A stretch of DNA of 64,000 bases, from NCBI RefSeq assembly GCF_003344535.1, contig NZ_QPKS01000010.1, positions 62,001 through 126,000 on the forward strand, in the 5' to 3' direction. This stretch comes from Exiguobacterium flavidum (GTDB taxonomy: Bacteria; Bacillota; Bacilli; Exiguobacteriales; Exiguobacteriaceae). A program made the translations under genes and the position numbers. Below are positions 51,376 through 60,101 of the stretch, piece after piece. The notes beneath the pieces were generated by a model, which saw only the letters and a program-made list of their open reading frames with translations, did not search any database and was not told the origin of the DNA. Position 1 is the stretch's first letter. The number at the start of each line of letters is the position of its first letter.

Positions 51376-51444
51376 CGGGTTCATAATACTAAACTCAAAG
51401 TAATGTCTCACTAAACTCGACCGAATCGGAACAGGAGGGACGCG

Positions 51445-51987
51445 ATGCGTAAAATCGGACAGAAGATCAAAAATCTTAGGCTTCAAAAAGGACTGACGCA
51501 GGAGGAACTCGGAGAACGTACCGATCTCAGCAAGGGCTATATCTCGCAACTCGAGCGTGACCTCAGCTCGCCATCGATCGAGACGCTGTTCGACCTGCTC
51601 GAGGTGCTCGGCATCTCGCCGCATGAGTTCTTCGCGGAAGGGGTGCCTCAGAAAATCGTTTACACGCAAGAGGAAGCGACGGTGTCCGTCGACATGGAGC
51701 GGGGCTACCACGTCTCCTGGCTGATCCCGGAATCGAACGAGAAAAAGATGGAGCCGGTCCTGCTCATGCTTGAGCCGAACGGGGCGTTCAAGCAGTATGA
51801 GCCTTCTGCAGCCGAGACGTTCGTCTACGTGCTCGAGGGGACTGTCACCCTCATGTTCGGTGCGCATACGTTCGAGGCGAAGACAGGGGAAGCCCTCTAC
51901 TATCTCGCGACGGAACCGCATCAATTGAAAAACTTGACGGAACGGCCGGTGCGGATGCTCGTGATCGCGACCGATTCCTATCTATGA
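51445..51987 (+). CDS. PuuR-like XRE-cupin regulator of the polyamine operon
   Basis: The 180-residue protein joins an HTH_XRE domain (residues 4-60: [30 protein letters not shown]) to a C-terminal cupin (about 105-178: [31 protein letters not shown]). This pair is the PuuR type that senses a polyamine or amino-acid derivative. It precedes potABCD and its stop overlaps the ribosome site of potA, so it is very likely the local regulator. Confidence 0.88.
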   Translation: MRKIGQKIKNLRLQKGLTQEELGERTDLSKGYISQLERDLSSPSIETLFDLLEVLGISPHEFFAEGVPQKIVYTQEEATVSVDMERGYHVSWLIPESNEKKMEPVLLMLEPNGAFKQYEPSAAETFVYVLEGTVTLMFGAHTFEAKTGEALYYLATEPHQLKNLTERPVRMLVIATDSYL

Positions 51988-52001
51988 AGGAGGAAACACT
52001 T

Positions 52002-53096
52002 TTGACAGACCAGCCAATCATCCAATTCAACGGCGTGACGAAACGTTACGACGACATGACAGTACTCGACCGGGTCAGCTTCGAAATCGAACGGGGGAAA
52101 TTCTATACGTTGCTCGGGCCTTCAGGCTGCGGGAAGACGACGGTACTCCGCCTGATCGCAGGTTTCGCCGAGGCGACGGAAGGGGACATCCTCTTCCACG
52201 GAAAGCGGATCAACGACGTGCCTGCGAACAAGCGTCAGGTCAACACGGTCTTCCAGGACTATGCGCTGTTCCCTCATCTGAACGTCTTCGAGAACATCGC
52301 CTTCGGCCTACGGATCAAGAAGATGAAGGAGGCGGACATCAAGCAGCGCGTCGCCGACGCCTTGAATTTCGTCAACCTGACAGGTTACGAGTCGCGTGAG
52401 ATCACGGAGATGTCAGGCGGTCAGCGCCAGCGCGTCGCGATCGCCCGCGCGATCGTCAACGAGCCTGAAGTCATCCTGCTCGACGAGCCGCTCTCGGCAC
52501 TCGATCTGAAGCTGCGGACCGAGATGCAGTACGAGCTGCGCGACCTGCAACGCCGGCTCGGCATCACGTTCATCTTCGTCACGCATGACCAGGAGGAGGC
52601 GCTCGCGATGTCGGACGAGATCTTCGTCATGAACCACGGGAAGATCGAACAGTCCGGCACGCCGACCGACATCTATGACGAGCCGATCAACCGGTTCGTC
52701 GCCGATTTCATCGGGGAGTCGAACATCGTCCCCGGACGGATGGCCGCCGACTACCGCGTCGCGTTCGCCGGCAAGGAGTTCGAGTGCGTCGACAAGGGAC
52801 TCGAGCCGAACGAGCCGGTCGAGGTCGTCATCCGTCCGGAGGACCTCGAAATCGCGACGACGGAGAGAGGGAAGCTCATCGTCACGGTCGACTCGCAACT
52901 GTTCCGCGGTGTCCACTATGAGATCGCCTGCATCGATGAGGCGGGCAACGAATGGCTCGTCCACAGCACGAAGAAGGCGACGGTCGGTGAGACGATCGGA
53001 CTCGCCTTCGATCCGGAAGCGATTCACGTCATGCGTCTGAACGAGACGGAAGAGGACTTCGACAAGCGGCTTGAATCGTACGACGGGGTGCTCTGA
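52002..53096 (+). CDS. potA: PotA polyamine ABC transporter ATPase
   Basis: I place the start at TTG 52002, eight bases after AAGGAGG (51987-51993), giving 364 residues that open [18 protein letters not shown]. An upstream ATG at 51984 lies within the ribosome site region. Walker [10 protein letters not shown], signature [25 protein letters not shown] and H-loop VTHDQEEAL are intact, and a C-terminal TOBE region follows. It energises spermidine/putrescine uptake. Overlaps potB by one base. Confidence 0.95.
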   Translation: MTDQPIIQFNGVTKRYDDMTVLDRVSFEIERGKFYTLLGPSGCGKTTVLRLIAGFAEATEGDILFHGKRINDVPANKRQVNTVFQDYALFPHLNVFENIAFGLRIKKMKEADIKQRVADALNFVNLTGYESREITEMSGGQRQRVAIARAIVNEPEVILLDEPLSALDLKLRTEMQYELRDLQRRLGITFIFVTHDQEEALAMSDEIFVMNHGKIEQSGTPTDIYDEPINRFVADFIGESNIVPGRMAADYRVAFAGKEFECVDKGLEPNEPVEVVIRPEDLEIATTERGKLIVTVDSQLFRGVHYEIACIDEAGNEWLVHSTKKATVGETIGLAFDPEAIHVMRLNETEEDFDKRLESYDGVL

Positions 53097-53899
53097 TGCA
53101 CAAGCGTAACTGGTACCTCATCCCGTACTCGCTTTGGATCGCGCTCTTCGTCATCGCGCCGATCGTCCTGATCGTCTACTATTCGCTGCTCGGGCTCGAC
53201 GGCGAGTTCACGCTCGCGAACTACGAGAACTTCTTTACGTCGACCTACCTGACCATGACGCTCAGTTCGTTCTGGTATGCGTTCCTGATCACGCTGTTCT
53301 CGCTGCTGATCGGATATCCGACGGCATATCTCTTGACGCGGACGAAGCATAAGCAGCTCTGGCTGCTCCTAATCATCCTGCCGACGTGGATCAACCTGCT
53401 GCTCAAGACGTACGCCTTCATCGGATTGTTCAGCACGTACGGATTCGCGAACCAGGTGCTTGAGGCGATCGGCATCGGACGCAAGCAGATCCTGTTCACG
53501 GACTTCAGCTTCGTCTTCGTCTCGGTCTACATCTTCATCCCGTTCATGATCCTGCCGATCTTCAACGCGCTCGAGAAGCTGAACCCGTCGCTCGTCGACG
53601 CCTCGCGCGACCTCGGTGCCTCGAACTGGACGACGTTCCGCCGCGTCATCTTCCCGCTGACGCTCGACGGCGTCAAATCGGGGGCGCAGCTCGTCTTCAT
53701 CCCGGCGCTTTCGCTCTTCATGATCACGCGCCTGATCGCCGGTAACCGCGTCATCACGCTCGGGACGGCGATCGAACAGCACTTCCTCGTCACGCAGGAC
53801 TGGGGGATGGGGGCGACCATCGCCGTCTTCCTGATCATCGCGATGGCGATCATCATGGCTCTTACGAGCACGAAACGCAAGAAAGGGGTGACGTCATGA
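53096..53899 (+). CDS. potB: PotB polyamine permease
   Basis: The 267-residue protein has six membrane segments and the EAA-type loop DASRDLGASNWTTFRRVIFPLTL. It opens RNWYLIPYSLWIALFVIAPIVLI like PotB proteins. ATG 53096 is formed with the potA stop (TGATG). It overlaps potC by four bases. Confidence 0.95.
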   Translation: MHKRNWYLIPYSLWIALFVIAPIVLIVYYSLLGLDGEFTLANYENFFTSTYLTMTLSSFWYAFLITLFSLLIGYPTAYLLTRTKHKQLWLLLIILPTWINLLLKTYAFIGLFSTYGFANQVLEAIGIGRKQILFTDFSFVFVSVYIFIPFMILPIFNALEKLNPSLVDASRDLGASNWTTFRRVIFPLTLDGVKSGAQLVFIPALSLFMITRLIAGNRVITLGTAIEQHFLVTQDWGMGATIAVFLIIAMAIIMALTSTKRKKGVTS

Positions 53900-54702
53900 C
53901 GAAGAAATGGAAAATCTCGAACCTCTATTTGATCCTCGTCTTCGTGATCCTGTACGCACCGATCGTCTACCTGTCGATCTATTCGTTCAACAGCGCGGAC
54001 AACATGACGAACTTCGAGAGCTTCACGTGGGATTGGTACAAGGAGGTCTTCCAAGACGGACGACTTCTGATCATCGTCCTGAACACGCTCGTCATCGCGC
54101 TGCTTTCTGCTGCGATCTCGACGATCCTCGGCGTGATCGGAGCGATCGGCATCCATGCCGTGCGCCGTAAACGCGTCGAGACGTCGCTGCTTACGCTCAA
54201 CAGCATCCTGATCGTCAGCCCGGACGTCATCATCGGGGCTTCCTTCCTGATCTTCTTCACGATTCTCGGGATCAAGCTCGGCTTTACGTCCGTCCTGCTG
54301 TCGCACATCGCCTTCTCCGTCCCGATCGTCGTCATCATGGTGCTGCCGAAGCTCCAGGAGATGAGCCCGACGCTCGTCGACGCGGCGCGCGACCTCGGGG
54401 CGAGCCGGCTCGACGTCCTGACGAAGGTCATCCTGCCGTACATCACGCCGGGCATTTTCGCCGGATTCTTCACGGCGCTGACGTATTCGCTCGACGACTT
54501 CGCCGTCACGTTCTTCGTCACGGGGAACGGGTTCACGACGCTCTCCGTCGAGATCTACTCGCTCGCACGCCAGGGCATCTCGATGAAGATCAACGCACTC
54601 TCGACTTTGATCTTCCTCTTTACGCTCGCACTCGTGCTCGGCTACTACTTCTTGAACAAGCGGCGCGCAGAGCGCCCGCTCGTCCGTCCGGAGGTGAGCT
54701 GA
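53896..54702 (+). CDS. potC: PotC polyamine permease
   Basis: The 268-residue protein has six membrane segments, an EAA loop DAARDLGASRLDVLTKVILPYITPGI and the PotC-like YLILVFVILYAPIVYLSIYSFN and SLDDFAVTFF segments. It pairs with PotB as the heterodimeric channel. potD follows after one base. Confidence 0.95.
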   Translation: MTKKWKISNLYLILVFVILYAPIVYLSIYSFNSADNMTNFESFTWDWYKEVFQDGRLLIIVLNTLVIALLSAAISTILGVIGAIGIHAVRRKRVETSLLTLNSILIVSPDVIIGASFLIFFTILGIKLGFTSVLLSHIAFSVPIVVIMVLPKLQEMSPTLVDAARDLGASRLDVLTKVILPYITPGIFAGFFTALTYSLDDFAVTFFVTGNGFTTLSVEIYSLARQGISMKINALSTLIFLFTLALVLGYYFLNKRRAERPLVRPEVS

Positions 54703-54703
54703 C

Positions 54704-55777
54704 ATGAAGAAGCTTGTACAGCTTTTCGCCTTGATCTTCCTGCTGTCAGCGGCAATCTTGTTTGCACTCGACCGTCTCAACGCGACGCAAGGGTACTCGG
54801 GTGAGAACGTCCTGAACATCTACAACTGGGGTGACTACATCGAACCGGAGCTGATCGACCAGTTCGAAAAAGAGACTGGCATCAAAGTCGTCTATCAGAC
54901 GTTCGACTCGAACGAGGCGATGATGACGAAGGTCGAACAGGGCGGGACGACGTATGACATCGCCGTACCGTCCGATTACGCGATCGCGAAGATGATCGAC
55001 GAGGACCTGCTCATCCCGCTCGATCAATCGAAGATCCCGAACGTCAAGCATATCGACCCGCGCTTCCTCGACGTCTCGTTCGATCCGGGGAACAAGTACT
55101 CGATCCCGTACTTTTGGGGGACGGTCGGGATCGTCTATAACCGTGACCTGATCGGCGGGGACGCGATCACGAGCTGGAAGGATCTGTGGAAGCCGGAGTA
55201 CAAGAACCAGATCCTGCTCGCCGACGGCGCACGCGAGGTGATGGGGATGAGCTTGAACAGTCTCGGCTATTCACTCAACGAGACGGACGAGGCGAAGCTT
55301 CAGGAAGCGAAACGCAACCTGATGGAGCTGACGCCGAACATCAAGGCGATCGTCGGCGACGAGATCAAACTCCTGCTCGCGAACGAGGAGGCAGGGATCG
55401 GCGTCGTCTGGTCCGGGGATGCGAACGAGATCATGAGCGAGAACGACAAGCTCGACTACGTCGTACCGAGCGAAGGCTCGAACGTCTGGTTCGATAACAT
55501 CGTCATCCCGAAGACGGCGAAGAACGTCGAAGGGGCGCATAAGTTCATCGACTTCATGCTCGATCCGGAGAACGCGGCGAAGAACACGGACTATGTCGGC
55601 TATTCGACGCCGAACAAGGACGCGCTCAGACTGCTCGATCCGGAAGTGGCGGAGGATGAACGCTTCTATCCGGGAGAAGACGTCACCGACAAACTCGAGG
55701 TGTACGAGAACCTCGGCAAGGAGATGCTCGCGCACTATAATGAGCTCTTCCTCGAGTTCAAGATGCACAGTAAATGA
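54704..55777 (+). CDS. potD: PotD polyamine-binding protein
   Basis: The 357-residue protein has PotD signatures: LNIYNWGDYIEPELIDQFEKETGIKVVY, YDIAVPSDYAIAKM, PYFWGTVGIVYN and MLDPENAAKNTDYVGYSTPNK. The N-terminus (MKKLVQLFALIFLLSAAILFALDRL) carries no lipobox cysteine, so it is probably held by an uncleaved signal anchor. That trait is seen in other Firmicute PotD proteins as I recall. It is the last gene of the operon. Confidence 0.93.
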   Translation: MKKLVQLFALIFLLSAAILFALDRLNATQGYSGENVLNIYNWGDYIEPELIDQFEKETGIKVVYQTFDSNEAMMTKVEQGGTTYDIAVPSDYAIAKMIDEDLLIPLDQSKIPNVKHIDPRFLDVSFDPGNKYSIPYFWGTVGIVYNRDLIGGDAITSWKDLWKPEYKNQILLADGAREVMGMSLNSLGYSLNETDEAKLQEAKRNLMELTPNIKAIVGDEIKLLLANEEAGIGVVWSGDANEIMSENDKLDYVVPSEGSNVWFDNIVIPKTAKNVEGAHKFIDFMLDPENAAKNTDYVGYSTPNKDALRLLDPEVAEDERFYPGEDVTDKLEVYENLGKEMLAHYNELFLEFKMHSK

Positions 55778-55782
55778 ATTGG

Positions 55783-55813
55783 ACCGGGGCCTGTCATCAG
55801 GCTTCGGTTTTTC
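55783..55813 (+). terminator. terminator of the pot operon
   Basis: ACCGGGGCCT and AGGCTTCGGT pair with two G-U pairs around GTCATC, followed by TTTTTC. Confidence 0.8.
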
Positions 55814-55901
55814 TTTTGAAATATTTTTTAGGAAAATCTCTGGAAAATGAGTATTTTTGAGAAAAGGGGGAATCAGTAATTTTATAAAGGGGGATACAGA
55901 G

Positions 55902-56414
55902 ATGAAACAATTTTTTGGACTTATGATGACCGTCACCCTCGCTTTGAGCATGTTCGGAGGGAATTCACATACAACGCAAGACGCGGAAGCCGCTACGAAA
56001 ACGGATGTCCAGTGGCTCACGCAAGTGAAGGAGAAGGCGGGTGCCGCGCAATCGGTCGACAAGAAGGCGACGCTTCGTAAGACGACGCTCGCACAGCTAC
56101 ATAAGCTGTACAAAGGGGAAAAGAATTCGAAATGGTGCCAGAGCGGGAACGGGCTCGTCACGGCTGACGCAAGCACACACTATTGCGCCGAGTACGGTGT
56201 AGCGGACTCGAAGGCGAAAGTCGAGGCGATCGTCTACGATCCGAGCAAGCTCAAGCGAACGCTCACTGTCGAGGAAGTGAAGCAGGTCTTCCCGAAGGCG
56301 AAAGTCGACAAGATGTTCAACGTCATGATCGTACCGGTCAAGGACGTAAACATTTATCTAAATTTAAATTCTAAACGAACAAAAGTCGTATCGGTTCTAG
56401 TAAAATATGAATAA
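55902..56414 (+). CDS. secreted protein of unknown function
   Basis: ATG 55902 follows AAAGGGGGATACAG and gives 170 residues with a signal peptide (MKQFFGLMMTVTLALSMFGGN...AEA). Two cysteines (KWCQSGNG, THYCAEYG) could form a disulfide. The rest is alpha/beta with many lysines. No family is recognised. It is a single-gene unit ending at a bidirectional terminator. Confidence 0.6.
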   Translation: MKQFFGLMMTVTLALSMFGGNSHTTQDAEAATKTDVQWLTQVKEKAGAAQSVDKKATLRKTTLAQLHKLYKGEKNSKWCQSGNGLVTADASTHYCAEYGVADSKAKVEAIVYDPSKLKRTLTVEEVKQVFPKAKVDKMFNVMIVPVKDVNIYLNLNSKRTKVVSVLVKYE

Positions 56415-56418
56415 CCAG

Positions 56419-56449
56419 AAAAAGGATGACCTCGAAGGGCATCCTTTTT
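56419..56449. terminator. bidirectional terminator
   Basis: AAAAAGGATG and CATCCTTTTT pair, with CC/GG inside, between convergent genes. Confidence 0.88.
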
Positions 56450-57056
56450 ATTTAGCGTTCATTTGTATCGGCGCAAGGTCCTTATAGGTACAACGAATCA
56501 ATTCAAGCAGGTCTTCTGGTCCCATCTGACTGACCTTTTCAGCCGGGATATGGCGTCCGACGAGGAATTCCGCCTTCTTGACGTCGCGGAAACGTTCGAG
56601 TCCTGCCGCCAGGTCCGCTTCATGGATCGGCGTCGCGTCTTTCTTCATATGATCGTACGAGACGACATAGTCCTCAGGAAGCGCCTCGAAGCGTTCGAGT
56701 TGCGAAAGCATCTTCTCCGCATACCGCCCTTTGTTCGGCAGCTCATAGATATAGGCGAGCCAGATGAACAGATGATCGTCGAACAGCCCGACCTGGAAGT
56801 GCGGATGTTTTTTATAGCCGCGCTTGTCCGGTGAGAACGCCATCCACGTGTCGTTCGGCGGATTGACGGTCCGGCGGGCGTGTCGTGCGATATGGACATG
56901 GACGTCCTCGCCGAGCAGCATCGTCAGGTCAGGGGAGACGGCTTCCCCGATTGCCCGGAAGTTCGGCTGGATGCGCTCCTTGATTGCGGTCATCCGGTCA
57001 TCGAGACCGTTGATGTGAAACGTGTCGAATGCAGATTGATCAAAACCTTTGAACAT
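56448..57056 (-). CDS. yktB: YktB-like DUF1054 protein
   Basis: The 202-residue protein follows the DUF1054/YktB pattern: FDQSAFDTFHINGLDDRM..I, HVHIARHARRTVNPPNDTWMAFSPDKRGYKKHPHFQVGLF and YELPNKGRYAEKML. These proteins are small, soluble and of unknown function, restricted mainly to Bacillales and Lactobacillales. ATG 57056 follows AAGGAGGAGGGATCA. Confidence 0.9.
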   Translation of the reverse strand: MFKGFDQSAFDTFHINGLDDRMTAIKERIQPNFRAIGEAVSPDLTMLLGEDVHVHIARHARRTVNPPNDTWMAFSPDKRGYKKHPHFQVGLFDDHLFIWLAYIYELPNKGRYAEKMLSQLERFEALPEDYVVSYDHMKKDATPIHEADLAAGLERFRDVKKAEFLVGRHIPAEKVSQMGPEDLLELIRCTYKDLAPIQMNAK

Positions 57057-57146
57057 GTGATCCCTCCTCCTTCAAGTAGTGTACCAAATTCAAGCGTTTC
57101 GAATGGACATTATGCTCGGGGGAAGGTGATAATGGAACAGGAAATG

Positions 57147-57161
57147 AATTATCAGAAAAAT
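57147..57161. promoter_or_regulatory. CodY-like box upstream of the diguanylate cyclase gene
   Basis: AATTATCAGAAAAAT matches AATTTTCWGAAAATT at 13 of 15 positions, 40 bases before ATG 57201. Confidence 0.42.
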
Positions 57162-57200
57162 ACAGAAATTTGAATAAAATCACAGGGAGGGGACATAGGC

Positions 57201-58898
57201 ATGCGGCGGTTCCAACAATACCTACTCAGAAGTTGGCTCATCTTCTTCATCGCAATCATTGGAGTCGATGCCTTGATGCGGGCAAAAGGATACGACCTCG
57301 GCATCGACTTGTTCACGTTCATCTTCATCGTCGCCCTTGGGATCGTATTCGTCATCGATCCGGTCAGAAGGCGGCATATGAGTTTTACATTCCATTTTGG
57401 ATTCGTCCTGTTTACGTTCCTGACGTACGGACTGATCTCAGCCGTCTGCGTCGGACAGCTCGTCCTCCTGTTCTATCAGCTGCGAACGGCCCATACGGCA
57501 GTCGGACGGCGGCGGATGCTACATAACTATCCGTTCAACGCGATGCTCGAGCTGATGCTGATCCTGCCCGCAGGTCTCGCATATGACGCGCTCGGCGGGA
57601 AACACGGGCAAGCGTTTTCACTTTTTGACAATTGGCTTGCACTGCTCGTGATGGTCCTGATCATGTGGACGATGCTGATGTTCCAGTACAAGGCTTCAGC
57701 CTACCTGCTCGGCGAGTACCTGACGAAGGAGGACATCATCCCGCTGATCCGCTTCGAAGCAGTCGTCATCACGGCGGAACTCGTCTTCGGCAGCTTCAGT
57801 ACGCTGATGGTCCAGAACAACGGCATCAGCGCACTCGCGATGGCCGCATTCGCCCTGTTCCTGATCAAGCGTTCGCTCGGCAGCTCGGTCAACGCATCCG
57901 ACCGGATCCAGAAATGGGAGAGCATCGAACGATTGAAGGAGGCGGCATGGAAGGATGGGGACTCCCAGTTCATCATCGAACAATACTTGCGGCAGCTCAA
58001 CCAGTTCGTCCGTCCTGAACTCGCCTGGATCAAGTTCGTCTTCCCTAAAGGCGAGTCGGTCTATTACTCACTGAAGGACGGACGGAAGCTTCAGACGGAC
58101 CGCGTCGAGGGTCGCGTCATCGAGGAAATCACCGGTAAGGAGGAGCTTCTTCTCTACAGCGTGCAACAGGAGTGGGACATCCGCCTGTACGATCAGCTCG
58201 ACGAGAACCTGCAATCGGTCCTCTACATCAATCCGGAAGCTACCGAGACGATCAACTGCTCGCTCCTGCTCGCCTCCGAGTCGAGCGGCGAGTTCACGAA
58301 CGAGTTCGGTCATGAGCTCTATCGTGCGCTCCGCGTCCTCTCCTGGGCGGTCGAACGCTCGCTCGAACGCGAACGTCTCCTCCATGACAGTCGTACGGAC
58401 GCGATGACGAACCTGCCGAACTACCGGGCACTCCAAGAGTGGGGCGACCGCCGGATTCGGCAGGAAGACCTCTATCCGTTCTCGGCGCTCATGATCGACC
58501 TTGATCATTTCAAGTACATCAACGATACGTACGGACATGAGATCGGCGACCGCGTCCTCTGCGAGGTGGCGAAGATCCTCATGAAGACGACACGTGTGAC
58601 GGACCTGGTCGCCCGCTACGGCGGAGAGGAGTTCGTCGTGCTATTGCCGAACACGGACCTCGACGCGGCTCAGTACGTCGCAGAACGCATCCGTGAGACC
58701 CTCCAGGCATCGCCGATCGTCGTCGGTGACGCGATCATCAACGTCACGGCGAGCATCGGGATCGACACGCTCCGTGAGCTCGGCGAGCTCGCGAGCCTGA
58801 TCCGAAACGCCGACCGCGCCATGTACGTCGGTGCGAAGTTCCAAGGACGCGACCGCGTCGCGATCTACAAGGACTGGAAAGAAAAGGCGGCGCTTTGA
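57201..58898 (+). CDS. membrane diguanylate cyclase (GGDEF)
   Basis: The 565-residue protein has six to eight membrane segments in residues 10-225, a GAF-like linker region (about 250-385) and a C-terminal GGDEF domain (about 395-560). The active site GGEEF lies near residues 474-478 in RYGGEEFVVLLP, and the inhibitory RxxD (RVTD) is exactly five residues before it, so both cyclase activity and product inhibition should be intact. It makes c-di-GMP and is the opposite partner of the EAL protein at 47058. ATG 57201 follows CAGGGAGGGG. Confidence 0.92.
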   Translation: MRRFQQYLLRSWLIFFIAIIGVDALMRAKGYDLGIDLFTFIFIVALGIVFVIDPVRRRHMSFTFHFGFVLFTFLTYGLISAVCVGQLVLLFYQLRTAHTAVGRRRMLHNYPFNAMLELMLILPAGLAYDALGGKHGQAFSLFDNWLALLVMVLIMWTMLMFQYKASAYLLGEYLTKEDIIPLIRFEAVVITAELVFGSFSTLMVQNNGISALAMAAFALFLIKRSLGSSVNASDRIQKWESIERLKEAAWKDGDSQFIIEQYLRQLNQFVRPELAWIKFVFPKGESVYYSLKDGRKLQTDRVEGRVIEEITGKEELLLYSVQQEWDIRLYDQLDENLQSVLYINPEATETINCSLLLASESSGEFTNEFGHELYRALRVLSWAVERSLERERLLHDSRTDAMTNLPNYRALQEWGDRRIRQEDLYPFSALMIDLDHFKYINDTYGHEIGDRVLCEVAKILMKTTRVTDLVARYGGEEFVVLLPNTDLDAAQYVAERIRETLQASPIVVGDAIINVTASIGIDTLRELGELASLIRNADRAMYVGAKFQGRDRVAIYKDWKEKAAL

Positions 58899-58923
58899 CG
58901 TCTTCGATGAATGGAAATTACAA

Positions 58924-59085
58924 GGGACTCACTCAAAAGTCCCTTTGTGAACGACATACGGGGGCGGATCTCGAATCCGCTCCCGTATTCTCGTCCAGAC
59001 GACATCACTCGCCTCCTGCAGGGAAAATCGCGCTGTCTTGACTGAGGAAAGCGAGTAAAGGGAGAGTGATCACTTGTTGAACCTT
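58924..59085. repeat. MITE-like interspersed repeat, copy 2 (shorter, inverted)
   Basis: Read on the minus strand it parallels copy 1: ACTCGCTTTCCTCA, GACAGCGCG, CCTGCAGGA, CGAGTGATGTCG, a 14-base hairpin (58956-58969 with 58975-58988, arm ATACGGGGGCGGAT) and the end GGGACTTTTGAGTGAGTC. It lacks roughly 70 bases of the middle of copy 1, including the second hairpin, and its other end is degenerate (GTTCAACAAGTGATCACTC). It begins 26 bases after the cyclase stop codon. The hairpin may end cyclase transcription. Confidence 0.7.
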
Positions 59086-59111
59086 CTAGATGGACGACCA
59101 AGGAGACGAAT

Positions 59112-59152
59112 AAAGAGGAAGGATTCGGCCGGGGCCGAATCCTTCCTCTTTT
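59112..59152. terminator. long perfect hairpin terminator
   Basis: AAAGAGGAAGGATTCGGCC and GGCCGAATCCTTCCTCTTT form a 19-base perfect stem with a minimal loop. It ends eleven bases before the stop codon of the minus-strand repeat-protein gene and probably serves it. Confidence 0.88.
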
Positions 59153-59162
59153 GGTCTGTCGA

Positions 59163-59810
59163 TCAGGCATGGACCTGTTGCGATCGAATCTCGCTCTCGA
59201 TCGCATGGATCGCAGCTGACCAGGAACCATAACGATGAAGCAGAGCCTTCGTAGAAGGCTTGTTGTTGCGTTTCGCCCATTCACGGTATGCCTCGAACGA
59301 AAGTGAGAAACCTACTTCTTCGATGGCCTGTCGCAGCGATGCGGCGAGCTCTGCCTTGGAGTAGGTGACGCTGGCTTCGAGACCGGCCGCCGTGCAGGCG
59401 TCATGCCATGACCCGAACATCTTGACGATGTGGTAGTGGCTAGGAGCGTGGTGGACGGTCTTGCGCCACTCCTGATACTTCTTGAGCGTGATCGTCGAAC
59501 CGACGTCCTGTGCGTATCTCTCGAAGGATTTCAAAATCTCTTCCTTCGTATACTTAGGCGCTTTCTCAAGCGACTCGCGTTGAAGGTCGATATTCCATTC
59601 ATACCCGGCAGCAGAAAGAGCTTCTGCCCATGAGCCGAATTGGCGAATGATCACTTCTGGCTGGTGCCAGCCATGTTCAAGGGCGTAGCGACGATAGACA
59701 GTCCGGCGCGGCCGTTCTTGAATGAGTTCTCCTACCTCCTTGATGGCAGCGATCATCTCTAACTGTTCTTCTGTCCATACACGCTGGACGGGAAGTACAC
59801 GTTGTTTCAA
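59163..59810 (-). CDS. three-repeat protein with HNH/homing-endonuclease-associated repeats
   Basis: The 215-residue protein starts at TTG 59810 behind AAGGAGG. It has three repeats of about 57 residues ending FGSWAEALSAAGY, FGSWHDACTAAGL and YGSWSAAIHAIES (residues about 12-68, 84-140, 148-204). They match the repeats of the protein encoded at 14156. No nuclease domain is present. The repeat is thought to bind DNA, so this could be a regulator or a relic. It is a single-gene unit. Confidence 0.7.
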   Translation of the reverse strand: MKQRVLPVQRVWTEEQLEMIAAIKEVGELIQERPRRTVYRRYALEHGWHQPEVIIRQFGSWAEALSAAGYEWNIDLQRESLEKAPKYTKEEILKSFERYAQDVGSTITLKKYQEWRKTVHHAPSHYHIVKMFGSWHDACTAAGLEASVTYSKAELAASLRQAIEEVGFSLSFEAYREWAKRNNKPSTKALLHRYGSWSAAIHAIESEIRSQQVHA

Positions 59811-60060
59811 AGTAAGTCCTCCTTCCTAGGGTTTCTGATTGAGGCAAAAGTCCTCTTTACACACGATATATCGGATGATTTCCATTAAATGTGAAGCGAA
59901 TTGAACTTAAATTGTAAAAAAAGTTAACAGGAATTCTTATTAATCAATTAATTATAAGAGTCATTTCCCTCTTGTGGAACAAAAATATGCGGAAATTTGA
60001 AAAAAATACACGAAATGGGACTTAAGAATCAAAGTTAGGAATCAGGATGACGATGGAAAA
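59811..60060. other. AT-rich gap between the repeat-protein and oppA genes
   Basis: The gap holds the control region of the repeat-protein gene, a CGATATATCG palindrome near 59868-59877 and runs of A and T. I see no ORF, RNA or clear promoter in it. Confidence 0.5.
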
Positions 60061-60088
60061 ACCAGACCCGCAGCGCTACGGGTCTGGT
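60057..60088 (-). terminator. terminator of oppA
   Basis: On the minus strand ACCAGACCCG and CGGGTCTGGT pair, followed by U4-5. Confidence 0.88.
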
Positions 60089-60101
60089 CAAGAGAATGCT
60101 A

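Noticed and set aside
53527-54819. 430-codon minus-strand frame opposite potB-potC-potD
   Set aside because: Highly charged low-complexity translation opposite three clear transporter genes; an antisense shadow.
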